From NCBI RefSeq assembly GCF_000211835.1, contig NZ_AEGR01000056.1, positions 62,001 through 126,000 on the forward strand: a DNA stretch of 64,000 bases. The letters run 5' to 3'. Below, one piece after another: positions 9,131 through 17,361 of this stretch (the first letter of the stretch is position 1; every line of letters starts with the position of its first letter). The translations under genes were made by a program, and so were the position numbers. Source of the DNA: Hylemonella gracilis ATCC 19624. GTDB lineage: Bacteria; Pseudomonadota; Gammaproteobacteria; Burkholderiales; Burkholderiaceae_C. The notes under the pieces were generated by a model. The model was not told the origin of the DNA. It saw nothing but the letters and a program-made list of their open reading frames with translations, and did no database searches.

Positions 9131-10033
9131 ATGTTGAGCTTGGACGATCTGCAACTGCTGGAAGCGGTACGCGCCACCGGCAGCCTGTCGCGCGCGGCCG
9201 ACCGCCTGGGCAAGGCCGCGTCCACCGTCTCGCATGCGGCGCGTCAGCTCGAAGAGCGGCTGGACGCGCTGCTGTTCGACCGGGCGGGCTACCGCATCGC
9301 GTTGACGCCGGCCGGCCTGCTGCTGGTGGAGCAAGGCGCGCAGTTGCACGCGCAGGCACAGCGCCTCACCGAGCGCGTGAAGCAGGTGGCCAGCGGCTGG
9401 GAGTCCGAGTTGCGCATCTCCACCGACGAGTTGGCGAACATCGACGCGCTGCTGCCGCTCATAGCTGACTTTGATGCCCTGAACAGCGGCGTGCGCCTAC
9501 GCTTCGGCCACGAGGTGCTGGGCGGCACCTGGGAGGCGCTGCTGGACCAGCGCGCCGACCTGGTGGTGGCCGCCACCAACGAGCCGCCCGCGATGGCTCA
9601 CCTGCAATGGTTTGAGCTGACGCAACTGGCATGGGTGTTCGCCGTGTCACCGCGGCACCCGCTGACGCGGGAGAAGCAACCGCTGTCCACCGAGGCCATC
9701 GCGGCGCACCGCGCGGTGGTGGTGGCCGACACCTCGCGCCTGGGCTTGGCCCGCAACTACGGCGTGCAAACCCACCAGGAACGGCTGGCCATGCCCAGCA
9801 TGCAAGGAAAGATCGCCGCCCAGGTGGCGGGCCTGGGCGTCGGCTGGCTGCCGCTGGAGAAGGTGCGCCCACACCTGGCGCAAGGCACGCTGGTGGCGCT
9901 AGAAACGCAGGACCCGCGCGAGCCGAACCAGCTCTTCGTGGGCTGGCACTCGCACCGCGCCGGCCCAGCGCTGAAGTGGTGGGTGGAGAAACTGCGCGAC
10001 CCCCGGCTGGTGCCGCCCTTGCTACACCACTGA
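9131..10033 (+). CDS. LysR-type transcriptional regulator of the SDR gene
   Basis: 300 residues. Residues 1-60 form the winged helix-turn-helix: L-Q-L-L-E-A-V-R-A-T-G-S-L-S-R-A-A-D-R-L-type helix pair, then S-T-V-S-H-A-A-R-Q-L-E recognition helix and a linker helix. The rest is the periplasmic-binding-like effector domain (about 90-290). It is divergent from the SDR gene. The start has no strong ribosome-binding site, but it is the first ATG and the HTH begins at once. The inducer is unknown. Confidence 0.9.
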   Translation: MLSLDDLQLLEAVRATGSLSRAADRLGKAASTVSHAARQLEERLDALLFDRAGYRIALTPAGLLLVEQGAQLHAQAQRLTERVKQVASGWESELRISTDELANIDALLPLIADFDALNSGVRLRFGHEVLGGTWEALLDQRADLVVAATNEPPAMAHLQWFELTQLAWVFAVSPRHPLTREKQPLSTEAIAAHRAVVVADTSRLGLARNYGVQTHQERLAMPSMQGKIAAQVAGLGVGWLPLEKVRPHLAQGTLVALETQDPREPNQLFVGWHSHRAGPALKWWVEKLRDPRLVPPLLHH

Positions 10034-10097
10034 AACGCCGAGCAGACGACGCGGGTGCAGGCCCGTGGGCGTGCACCGCCCTTCGCGCGCGAGGCAC

Positions 10098-10388
10098 TTA
10101 CCTCAGCACATCCCGTATCGACGCGTCCTTCTCAAACTGCGCCTTGGCATAGGGACACAGCGGCACGATCTTGGTGTTGGTCTCGCGCGCCCAGACCACC
10201 AGCGCATCCAACAGCTTGCGCCCGATGCCTTGGCCCGCCAGGGAGGCATCGACTTCGGTGTGATCAATGATGATCAGCGAGGGGTTGGCCCGGCTGTAGG
10301 TCATTTCGGCGAGGTGGCCGCCCTCGGGGCGAGCGATGAAGAAGGCGCCCTTGGAGTCGGTTTCCTGGTGTTGGACGGTGTAGGTCAT
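10098..10388 (-). CDS. Small GNAT N-acetyltransferase (YjdJ/NATD1 type)
   Basis: 96 residues, the length of the minimal one-domain GNAT family. The acetyl-CoA-binding pattern is G-Q-G-I-G-R-K-L-L (about 52-60), with the preceding strand I-I-I-D-H-T-E-V and the C-terminal I-V-P-L-C-P-Y-A-K that is diagnostic for this subfamily. The ATG at 10388 fits the family; the frame is open upstream as an artefact of high GC. Its stop-to-start distance to the beta-lactamase gene (41 bases) allows co-transcription. The acceptor is unknown. Confidence 0.85.
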   Translation of the reverse strand: MTYTVQHQETDSKGAFFIARPEGGHLAEMTYSRANPSLIIIDHTEVDASLAGQGIGRKLLDALVVWARETNTKIVPLCPYAKAQFEKDASIRDVLR

Positions 10389-10429
10389 GGGCCCATTGTG
10401 CATGGCACGACACCGTCCACACCGATGCT

Positions 10430-11230
10430 TCACAAGGTTTGCGGCCAGGCCTTCAAGGTCTGCAGCGCGGCGCGCACCATCGCCTGGCGCTGCGGCAGAT
10501 CTTGCAGTCGGTTGGGGGTGTCCATGTTCATCGCGAAGAACACCGGCCCCTCGGGCCATTCGACCCAGCCCACCCACCAGCCGATGCGCCCGGTCCAGCC
10601 GGTCTTGGCGCGCAATATCCAATCAGGCCCAGCCGCGCTGACCATCACGTCCTTGACCAAGCGCTGGTGCGCGACTTGGAAAGGCAACTCGTTCAAGTAC
10701 AGCCGCTTCAAGAAAGCGAACTGTTCGACGGCCGAAATCGCCAGGTCGCCCTCCACCCAGAAAGGCTGGGCACCGCTGACCGCTGCGTTGCCGTAGTCCA
10801 GACGGCGCAGGTACTCAATCTCCTTCGCGGCGCCGAGTTCACGGGCGAAACGCTCGTAGACCCAGACGGTGGAGCTGCGCATGGCCGAGCGCAAGGTCTG
10901 GTCTTGGTTCCAGGCGGGCACGCTGCGCTGCACGCCGTCCCAGGGAATGACCTGGAACTCGTCACGCAACAGCCCGGCGTCCAAGGCGAACAGACTGTGC
11001 GGAATCTTGAAAGTCGACGCGGGCGAAAAACGCCGCTGGGTGCGCGCCCCATCGGCCACCCGCAGCGTCTGCGCGCCGCCGCGGGCATCGAGCACCGCGA
11101 TGCAGCCCGACACACCGGCCTCCTTGAACTGGGCGGCCCAAGCGGGCATGTCTTGCGTGGTGGTTTGGGATTGCGCCAGCGGCAGCGTGCCGAGGGCGAG
11201 AGAAGCAAGGATGAAGTTACGGCGACGCAT
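10430..11230 (-). CDS. Class D (OXA-type) beta-lactamase
   Basis: 266 residues with all class D active-site motifs: S72-T-F-K75 (nucleophile and the lysine that is carboxylated), S120-T-V122, Y146-G-N148, W158 in the omega-loop region (F-W-V-E-G) and K209-T-G211. Residues 1-21 form a signal peptide (R-R-R then F-I-L-A-S-L-A-L-G, ending near A-Q-S), so it acts in the periplasm. The double arginine region is not a Tat motif. ATG at 11230 is chosen over upstream in-frame ATGs because the signal peptide starts there. No insertion sequence or cassette site is adjacent, so it looks like an intrinsic chromosomal enzyme. Hydrolysis spectrum cannot be read from sequence. Confidence 0.9.
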   Translation of the reverse strand: MRRRNFILASLALGTLPLAQSQTTTQDMPAWAAQFKEAGVSGCIAVLDARGGAQTLRVADGARTQRRFSPASTFKIPHSLFALDAGLLRDEFQVIPWDGVQRSVPAWNQDQTLRSAMRSSTVWVYERFARELGAAKEIEYLRRLDYGNAAVSGAQPFWVEGDLAISAVEQFAFLKRLYLNELPFQVAHQRLVKDVMVSAAGPDWILRAKTGWTGRIGWWVGWVEWPEGPVFFAMNMDTPNRLQDLPQRQAMVRAALQTLKAWPQTL

Positions 11231-11276
11231 GCCGGAATTTTTACTTAGAAATGTGCTGAAGCTGTGTATGTTCTCG

Positions 11277-11609
11277 TCATTCACTCGTGCGCTGTAGATC
11301 GACGAGCAGCTCCAGCTTCTGCACTTCGCTCCAAGTCTCGCGTTTGAAGCTCTTGTGGAACGCGTCGATGGCAGCCGTTGATTCGAGGGCGGCGGTTGTT
11401 GCGCGGTCGAGAGAATCGGCACGCATGTAGTAGATCAGGTAATCCCCCAAGGGATTGGCATCCAGAAATACGGACTCAATCCAGACGGACTCCCTGGCAA
11501 GGGTCTCCAATGCTTCAGGTCGGCGAGCATTGATTTCGCAAGCCCAGGCACGAACTCTTTCAAGGCTGTTCGGCTTGAGTTTGACTTTGACGCAGATCAC
11601 TTCCTTCAT
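11277..11609 (-). CDS. DUF6176-like small protein
   Basis: 110 residues, soluble, starting M-K-E-V-I-C-V-K-V-K-L-K-P-N-S-L-E-R-V. The alternating strand at the N terminus, followed by amphipathic helices and a central Y-L-I-Y-Y-M strand, fits a dimeric alpha/beta-barrel (ABM-like) fold. I recognise it as of the DUF6176 type, with no known function. It lies 46 bases upstream of the beta-lactamase gene on the same strand, so the two may share a transcript. It is divergent from the cytochrome gene. Confidence 0.7.
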   Translation of the reverse strand: MKEVICVKVKLKPNSLERVRAWACEINARRPEALETLARESVWIESVFLDANPLGDYLIYYMRADSLDRATTAALESTAAIDAFHKSFKRETWSEVQKLELLVDLQRTSE

Positions 11610-11681
11610 CAGCTATTCCCATTGCATGGCGGTCATGCGATCTTATGGCGACCCCCGCGGACTCGCTGAGCGATAACTTTC

Positions 11682-11695
11682 TTGCTCCAGATCAA
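11682..11695 (+). promoter_or_regulatory. FNR/Anr-like box upstream of cytochrome c
   Basis: TTGCTCCAGATCAA differs from the FNR consensus TTGAT-N4-ATCAA at one position. It lies about 68 bases before the cytochrome start codon, in the 153-base divergent space. A 14-base perfect palindrome, GGCGCTGCAGCGCC (11737-11750), sits just before the ribosome-binding site and may form a small hairpin in the leader. Confidence 0.35.
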
Positions 11696-11762
11696 CACGA
11701 CAGTGCAGGCGGCGAGCACAATGGCCTCGCCACCATGGCGCTGCAGCGCCGTAAAGGACCCC

Positions 11763-12269
11763 ATGCGTCAATCAACGACTTCCCGGCTTGGCCTCGCACC
11801 GACATTTGCCGCTGCGCTGGCCTTATGCGTCGCAGCCACGCTGACCGGCTGTGCCGTTGAATGGCAGAACCCTGAGGCGGCGCGCCAACTGGCGCGGGAA
11901 CAGCAGCCCCCGGGCTCGACTTACCTGGGCTGGCGGGTTTACCAGGATCGCTGCGCCAGTTGTCATGGCGCCGACGCCCGAGGCACGGCCAACGCACCCA
12001 ATCTGCTGACGCGCCTGCAAACCCTGGGGCCGCGCCAGTTCGTGAGCCTGGTGCTCTACCGCTACGACAGCACGCTGCAAGGCCGACCCGCCATGGCACG
12101 CGATGCACGCGAAGCCCAGGTGGACAGCCTGATGACACGCCAAGGCCAGCCCCTGGCCATGCCAGCCTGGCAGGACGAGCCACGGGTGAACGCGCACATC
12201 CTCGATCTGCACGCCTACCTGGCCGCGCGCTCCGAAGGGCGGCTGGGTGCTGGCAAACCCGCCCCCTGA
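11763..12269 (+). CDS. Lipoprotein c-type cytochrome
   Basis: 168 residues. A lipoprotein signal with L-T-G-C gives Cys at about residue 28-29. The single haem site is C-A-S-C-H, with G-A-D-A-R-G after it, and a distal methionine is likely in L-A-M-P-A-W, the usual M-P ligand of class I cytochromes. It is therefore an envelope-anchored electron carrier. AAGGA lies before ATG 11763; the frame extends upstream but without signal features. No oxidase or dehydrogenase partner is adjacent, so the electron donor and acceptor are unknown. Confidence 0.85.
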   Translation: MRQSTTSRLGLAPTFAAALALCVAATLTGCAVEWQNPEAARQLAREQQPPGSTYLGWRVYQDRCASCHGADARGTANAPNLLTRLQTLGPRQFVSLVLYRYDSTLQGRPAMARDAREAQVDSLMTRQGQPLAMPAWQDEPRVNAHILDLHAYLAARSEGRLGAGKPAP

Positions 12270-12361
12270 AAGGGGCTACGAGGACTCGCGGCGGGGCTTG
12301 CCGCGACTGGAAACCGCCTGAATCCAGTCCATGAAGGGGCTGGTTTCGCGATACCAGCCCC
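12261..12361 (+). repeat. Chain of four hairpins between cytochrome and diguanylate cyclase genes
   Basis: Perfect stems: GCCCC/GGGGC (12261-12276, across the stop codon), CGCGGC/GCCGCG (12287-12305), GACTGGA/TCCAGTC (12305-12329) and GGGGCTGGT/ACCAGCCCC (12336-12361). None has a U-run. They could be a termination region or a structured leader of the diguanylate cyclase mRNA. The sequence does not match the GEMM c-di-GMP riboswitch as I know it. Confidence 0.4.
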
Positions 12362-12421
12362 GGTAGACTGGGTCGCCGACGCTGCATCAGCATCGGCTGG
12401 TCCACCAAGGGAGCCCAGGGA

Positions 12422-14374
12422 ATGCGCTTGTCAAGGCCTACTGACGCGGCCCCCACCGCGTCGCGCCACAGCGAATTGCCGCCGCTGAGCCTGGCCATCG
12501 GCGTGGCCTGCGCGCTGGGCTTGACGCTCATCTGGGCCATGACCTTGCAACGCATCGCCGACGAGCGTGAGCAGGCCGTCGCCGCGGCGATGGAGTCCAA
12601 CGCCAACCTCGCCATCGCCTTTGAACAGCAGGTCTACCGCACCCTCAAAGCCGCGGAGCAAGTCGCCAGTTTCGCGCGGGAGCAATACCTCAACCACGGC
12701 GACACGCTGGACTTGCGGCGCTGGGAAACGCGCGGCGTGATCCGCGAGGCGATGTTCAACATCATCAGCATAGTCGATGCACGGGGCAGCATCGTGCGCA
12801 GCAGCCGCCTGCCGCTGAACGTCAACTACGCCGACCGTGAGTTCTTCATCGCGCAACGCGACATCACGCCCGACCTCGCGCACGATGTGCTCCATGTCAG
12901 CCAGCCGGTGCTGGGCCGGGTCACGAACCGCTGGCAGATTCCCATGTCACTGGGCATGTGGCGCGAGGATGGCCGCTTCGCCGGGGTCGTGGTCGTGTCG
13001 GTGGACCCGGCCAAGTTCACGGACTTCCATCGTCAGGCCAACCTGGGAGCGGGCGGCCTGCTGGAGCTGACCGGTCTGGACGGCACGGTGCGCGGGCGCA
13101 AGATCGACGAAGACCGCGGCTTTGGCATGGACGCCCACGATCTGCCCTGGTTCCAGCGGCGCGCCGTCGCGCAAGCCGGCAGCTTCGTGGACAACGGAAG
13201 CCTCGACGGCGTGCCCCGCGTCATCAGCTTTCGCACCATGGCGGACTACCCACTGATGGTGACCGTGGGCACGGCGTTCAAGAGCGAGTTGGCGCCCTCG
13301 CAAGCAAGACGCCATGGTTATTTGTGGCTGGCTGGCGGCGTCAGCGCGGGACTGATGCTGTTCACGGTGCTGCTGATGCTGGCCCTGTCGCGCCAGCGCG
13401 CCGCCGCCGAGGCCTTGCAGACCAGCGAGGCCTTGTTCCGCGCGACCTTCCACCAAGCGGCCATGGGCATCGTGCACCTCTCGCCCGAGGGCCGCATCCT
13501 GCTGGCCAACGAAAAGTTCCGCGCCATGCTCGGGTACGACATGGCCGAGTTGCGTGAACGCACGATCTTTGAAATCGGCGATCCGCAACGGCAGTTGGAG
13601 GCACGGCTGTACCTGCGCAAGCGCCTCTCGCTGGACAGCGCCGACGCCTTGCCCGAGATGGAGAAAACCTACCTGCGCAAGGATGGCGCCGTGCTGTGGG
13701 TCTGCGAAGCCTTGGGCGTGGTGCAGGACCGGCAAGGCCGGCCGGAGCGCGTGGTGGCGGTGGTGCAGGACATCACGGCGCGCAAGGCACTGGAAGCCCG
13801 GCTGTCACACGACGCCTTGCATGACACGCTGACCGGCCTGCCCAACCGCATGATGTTCCACGACCGCTTGTGTCAGGTGCTGGAATCGGCGCGGCGGCGC
13901 CAAGGCCTCGCGGCCGTGCTGTTCCTGGACCTGGATGGCTTCAAGGAGGTGAACGACACGCTGGGGCATGCGGCGGGTGACGAGTTGCTGAAGCAGGTGG
14001 CTCTACGCCTGGAAGAATGCATGCGCGCCGAAGACACGGTCGCGCGCATCGGCGGCGACGAATTCGGGGTGGTGCTGGCCAGCGTGGCGCAGGAGGGCGA
14101 CTGCGAGCAGGTGGCCACCAAGATCCTGGACGCGCTGAGCCAGCCCTTCATGCTGGGGCAGCAGGAGGTGCGCATCTCGGCCAGCGTGGGCGGCGCCTTG
14201 TTCCCCCTGCATGGGCAGAGCATGGACAGCCTGCTGGCCCGCGCCGACACGGGGATGTACGCCGCCAAGCACGAGGGCAAGGGGCGCTTTTGCTGGGAGG
14301 ACAAGGAAAGCCCGATCCAGCAGACGACTCACCCGACCAGACCAGTCCCGACCGGACCGGCTGACCCGGCTTAA
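12422..14374 (+). CDS. Membrane diguanylate cyclase, dCache-PAS-GGDEF
   Basis: 650 residues. TM1 at about 24-44, a periplasmic double-Cache-like sensor at about 45-298 (with D-A-R-G-S-I-V and N-Y-A-D-R-E-F-F, the typical Cache segment), TM2 at about 299-321, a PAS domain at about 335-455 ending D-I-T-A-R-K-A-L-E, and a GGDEF domain from about 461. The active site is R-I-G-G-D-E-F (motif near 543), intact, so it should make c-di-GMP from two GTP. R-A-E-D before it is the RxxD inhibitory site, so product inhibition is likely. ATG 12422 is preceded by GGGAGCCCAGGGA. A second GGDEF gene follows 110 bases later. Confidence 0.92.
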   Translation: MRLSRPTDAAPTASRHSELPPLSLAIGVACALGLTLIWAMTLQRIADEREQAVAAAMESNANLAIAFEQQVYRTLKAAEQVASFAREQYLNHGDTLDLRRWETRGVIREAMFNIISIVDARGSIVRSSRLPLNVNYADREFFIAQRDITPDLAHDVLHVSQPVLGRVTNRWQIPMSLGMWREDGRFAGVVVVSVDPAKFTDFHRQANLGAGGLLELTGLDGTVRGRKIDEDRGFGMDAHDLPWFQRRAVAQAGSFVDNGSLDGVPRVISFRTMADYPLMVTVGTAFKSELAPSQARRHGYLWLAGGVSAGLMLFTVLLMLALSRQRAAAEALQTSEALFRATFHQAAMGIVHLSPEGRILLANEKFRAMLGYDMAELRERTIFEIGDPQRQLEARLYLRKRLSLDSADALPEMEKTYLRKDGAVLWVCEALGVVQDRQGRPERVVAVVQDITARKALEARLSHDALHDTLTGLPNRMMFHDRLCQVLESARRRQGLAAVLFLDLDGFKEVNDTLGHAAGDELLKQVALRLEECMRAEDTVARIGGDEFGVVLASVAQEGDCEQVATKILDALSQPFMLGQQEVRISASVGGALFPLHGQSMDSLLARADTGMYAAKHEGKGRFCWEDKESPIQQTTHPTRPVPTGPADPA

Positions 14375-14484
14375 GCGGAACCGACCCCGCCGCGCCCAAT
14401 TTGACCCTTGGCGAGCAGCGGAAGACAACGAACTTTAAGATCGCCGACTTTCCCGGGATTTGCCGCGTTGGCGCGGCCGGCACC

Positions 14485-16218
14485 ATGCGTCTTCGCCACC
14501 TGTTCCTGCTCATCAGCGCCTTGATGGCAGCGATCCTCATCACGCTGACGGTCAGCATCGTGCGCGGCGCCTGGTCTGATCTGCGTCAGGCGGAGTTGGG
14601 CTTGGAAGCCATGCGGCAAATGCGCACGCTGCTGATCGCCGCGGAATTGGCATCAGCGGAGCGCGGGCCGTCCAACGCCGTGATGGGCAGCCCCATCCCG
14701 AACGACCCCGAGGAAATGCCCTCGCTGCAAGCGGCGCGCGACCTCACCGACGAGGCGTACACCACGCTGCTCTCGGCGTTGGACACGCGAGACACGCCGG
14801 CCACGCGGGACATCAACATCATCGTGCGCAGAAGCCAGGCGCAGCTCAAACGCGCGCGGCAGGCCGTGGACCAGCGCGCCAGCCGACGCGGTCCGGCGCG
14901 TGATGGCGCGACGATGCGGGCGGCGATCCGTGAGATGTTCCTCGTGGTCGAACTGTTGTCCCCCGGCGCCGTGGCGCTGAACCGAACCGCCGAGCAGCAC
15001 CTGCCGACCACGACCGATGCGCTGATCGCGGCGCATCAGTCCGCCTTGCTGCGTGAACTCGCGGGGCAACTTGGCTCCCACCTGATCGTTCCACTGGCCA
15101 CCCAGCAGCGGATGACACGCGAGGAGAGCGTCACCATCGAACGCCTGCGCGGCCGCATCGAACAATTGCGTCTGCAGCTGTCGCTTAGCGGGTCGTCCAT
15201 GCAGCCACGGCCCGAGGTGCGCGCGGCCGTCCAGGCCATGCTGGGAGATTACTTCGCCGTGGCCCTGCCCTTCGTCGACACTTTGACCCACGCCGAGCAA
15301 GAAAGCGGTCGTTACCCCGTGACACCGGCCGAATTCGCGCAGCGCTACGTGCCCAGCATGGGCGTCATCGCCACGCTGCGTGACACCCTGATGGAAGAAG
15401 CGATCGACGAGGCTGGGCGGGTCGTGCAACACGCGGGCGATGTGACCCTGTGGATCACCAGCAGCAGCGTGCTCATGCTCGTGCTGCTGGCCTTGATCTG
15501 GCGGCTGCTGCACCGCAGGGTGGTGCTGGCGCTGACCCAAACGACCGAGCTGATCGTGAAAATCGCCAGCGGGCAATTGGATGTGCAGGTACCGCCCACG
15601 CGCTGCCGGGACGAAGTCGGCGACATGCTGGGCGCCATCAGCGTGTTGCGCGACAACAGCGTGGCCCGCAAGGCCGCCGAGGACGCGATACGCGAAATGG
15701 CCTATTACGACCGCTTGACCGGCCTGCCCAATCGCCGCCTGCTCGAGGACCGCATGCAGCAGGTGCTGGCCAGCGCGCAACGGCGCCAGACTCGGGTCGC
15801 GGTGATGTTCATCGACCTGGACAAGTTCAAGCAGGTGAACGACCGGCACGGGCACGAGGCGGGCGACTGGCTGCTCAGCGAGGTGGCGAAGCGCATGCGC
15901 GGCGTGTTGCGTGAATCGGATACCGCCGCGCGCGTGGGCGGCGATGAGTTCGTGGTGCTGCTGCCAGACACCAACAGCCCCCAGGAAGCGACCTTGGTGG
16001 CAGAGAAAATCCGCCAGCAACTGGAACAGCCCTTCGTGAACCGCGAGGGGCGGGTGCTGGAAATTTCCTCCAGCATCGGCGTGGCGATGTACCCCGACCA
16101 GGCGGACAACCCACGCGACCTGCTGCACTGCGGCGACGAGGCGATGTACTGGGTGAAGAAGCACGGCCGCAACGCCGTCGCGGTGTTCGACACGGACGGC
16201 CCGCCCCACGCCCCCTGA
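14485..16218 (+). CDS. Membrane diguanylate cyclase with unnamed helical sensor domain
   Basis: 577 residues. TM1 at 6-27, a helix-rich periplasmic domain at about 28-317, TM2 at about 318-341, a HAMP-like linker to about 395, then GGDEF from about 402 with intact R-V-G-G-D-E-F (near 485) and an R-E-S-D inhibitory site. The periplasmic domain carries E59-R-G-P-S-N-A-V-M-G-S69 and L221-R-G-R-I-E-Q-L-R-L-Q-L-S-L234; the hybrid kinase at 26301-30263 has close copies at the same residue numbers, so the sensor is shared. ATG 14485 is chosen because the first helix begins there; the frame is open from 14401. Probably co-transcribed with the upstream cyclase. Confidence 0.9.
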   Translation: MRLRHLFLLISALMAAILITLTVSIVRGAWSDLRQAELGLEAMRQMRTLLIAAELASAERGPSNAVMGSPIPNDPEEMPSLQAARDLTDEAYTTLLSALDTRDTPATRDINIIVRRSQAQLKRARQAVDQRASRRGPARDGATMRAAIREMFLVVELLSPGAVALNRTAEQHLPTTTDALIAAHQSALLRELAGQLGSHLIVPLATQQRMTREESVTIERLRGRIEQLRLQLSLSGSSMQPRPEVRAAVQAMLGDYFAVALPFVDTLTHAEQESGRYPVTPAEFAQRYVPSMGVIATLRDTLMEEAIDEAGRVVQHAGDVTLWITSSSVLMLVLLALIWRLLHRRVVLALTQTTELIVKIASGQLDVQVPPTRCRDEVGDMLGAISVLRDNSVARKAAEDAIREMAYYDRLTGLPNRRLLEDRMQQVLASAQRRQTRVAVMFIDLDKFKQVNDRHGHEAGDWLLSEVAKRMRGVLRESDTAARVGGDEFVVLLPDTNSPQEATLVAEKIRQQLEQPFVNREGRVLEISSSIGVAMYPDQADNPRDLLHCGDEAMYWVKKHGRNAVAVFDTDGPPHAP

Positions 16219-16250
16219 CACCGCGCCAGCCCCGAGCCTGGGGCACGCGC

Positions 16251-17276
16251 TCAGGCGGCGGCCAGCTGCCGCAGCGTGGTGAGCAAGGCCTCGGGGATCT
16301 TCAGCCCCTCGGCAAGCGCCCGCTCGGCTTTCCGCTCGCGTTGGTCGCCAGGCACGCGCACGCCTTCGTCGGCGCGCATGGCGGCGATCAGGGCTTCGAT
16401 GCGCTCCGCGTAGGCCGTCGTGCCGGCCATGCTGCCGAGGTCGAAGACCAGGAAGAGCTGGCCCATGCGCAGGCGGTTGCCCTGCGGCTCGAAGAAGGTG
16501 TCCATCTCAGCACCGAAGCGCGAGCCCGTCAGCGTGACCACCAGCACCTCGATGATCAAGGCCAGGAGCGCCCCCTTGATGCCGCCGTTGGAGGAACCAA
16601 AGGGCAGCATGGAACCGCGCAGGCCGGCCTGCGCGTCGGTGGTCGGTTGACCGTGTTCGTCCAGCGCCCAGCCCAGCGGAATGGGCTCGCCTTTTTGCGC
16701 GGCCACCATGAGCTTGCCGCGCGCCACCTCGGACATGGCGAAGTCCATGACCATGGGCGGCTGGCGACGCCCGTCCTGGTCAGGGCGCGGAAACACCGCC
16801 GCCAGCGGGTTGGTGCCCATCAAGGGTCGCTTGCCGCCCACCACGGGCATGGCGGCCGGTGAATTGCTCATGGCAATGCCGATCAGGCCGGCGCGCGCCA
16901 CGGGCTCCAGGTGCCAGGCCGCGGCGCCGAAGTGGTAGCTGTTGCAGATGCCGGCCACGGCCAAGCCTTGGGCACGGGCGCGGGTCATGGCTTCTTGCAC
17001 GGCCAGCTCGCAAGCGGGAAACGACAAGCCGTCGGCCGCATCCACCAGCACGGTGGCGGGCTTGGACGCGAGCACACGGGGCTGTGCCTGACCATCGACG
17101 CGGCCGCTGCGCAGATGGGCGGCGTAAAAGGGGATGCGTGAGACCCCGTGCGTGGCCAGGCCCTGGGCGTCGGCGGCGACGAGGGCACGGGCGGTGGAAC
17201 GGGCTTGTTGGGCGTTGGCGCCTGCCGCGCGCAGGGCTGATTCAGCCAGGGATTCGAGTTCGGCGTAAGAGATCAC
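16251..17276 (-). CDS. Ldh2/malate-type NAD(P)-dependent oxidoreductase
   Basis: With a GTG start at 17276 the protein has 341 residues, the usual length of the malate/L-lactate/L-sulfolactate dehydrogenase family. Diagnostic segments are N-S-Y-H-F-G-A-A (catalytic histidine), G-T-N-P-L-A-A-V-F-P and G-G-I-K-G-A-L-L-A-L-I-I-E-V-L. The family reduces 2-oxo acids to 2-hydroxy acids, or the reverse, with NAD(P)H in the cytosol; related enzymes act on ureidoglycolate, delta-1-piperideine-2-carboxylate or sulfolactate, so the substrate is open. The upstream ATG at 17381 would add 35 residues with no family match. It lies 85 bases downstream of the ModA-like gene. Confidence 0.88.
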   Translation of the reverse strand: MISYAELESLAESALRAAGANAQQARSTARALVAADAQGLATHGVSRIPFYAAHLRSGRVDGQAQPRVLASKPATVLVDAADGLSFPACELAVQEAMTRARAQGLAVAGICNSYHFGAAAWHLEPVARAGLIGIAMSNSPAAMPVVGGKRPLMGTNPLAAVFPRPDQDGRRQPPMVMDFAMSEVARGKLMVAAQKGEPIPLGWALDEHGQPTTDAQAGLRGSMLPFGSSNGGIKGALLALIIEVLVVTLTGSRFGAEMDTFFEPQGNRLRMGQLFLVFDLGSMAGTTAYAERIEALIAAMRADEGVRVPGDQRERKAERALAEGLKIPEALLTTLRQLAAA

Positions 17277-17361
17277 ACCGCATCTTAACCAGGCGACATG
17301 GCGCCGAGTCAGGCGGCAGCGCGGGCTCAAGAACTGAAGGGCAGGCAGGGCGCATGAGGGG

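Noticed and set aside
10430-11230. Mobile resistance cassette for the beta-lactamase
   Set aside because: No attC, integrase, IS or direct repeats next to the gene.
12261-12361. c-di-GMP (GEMM) riboswitch before the diguanylate cyclase
   Set aside because: Hairpins are present but the conserved GEMM core and tetraloop-receptor order are not.
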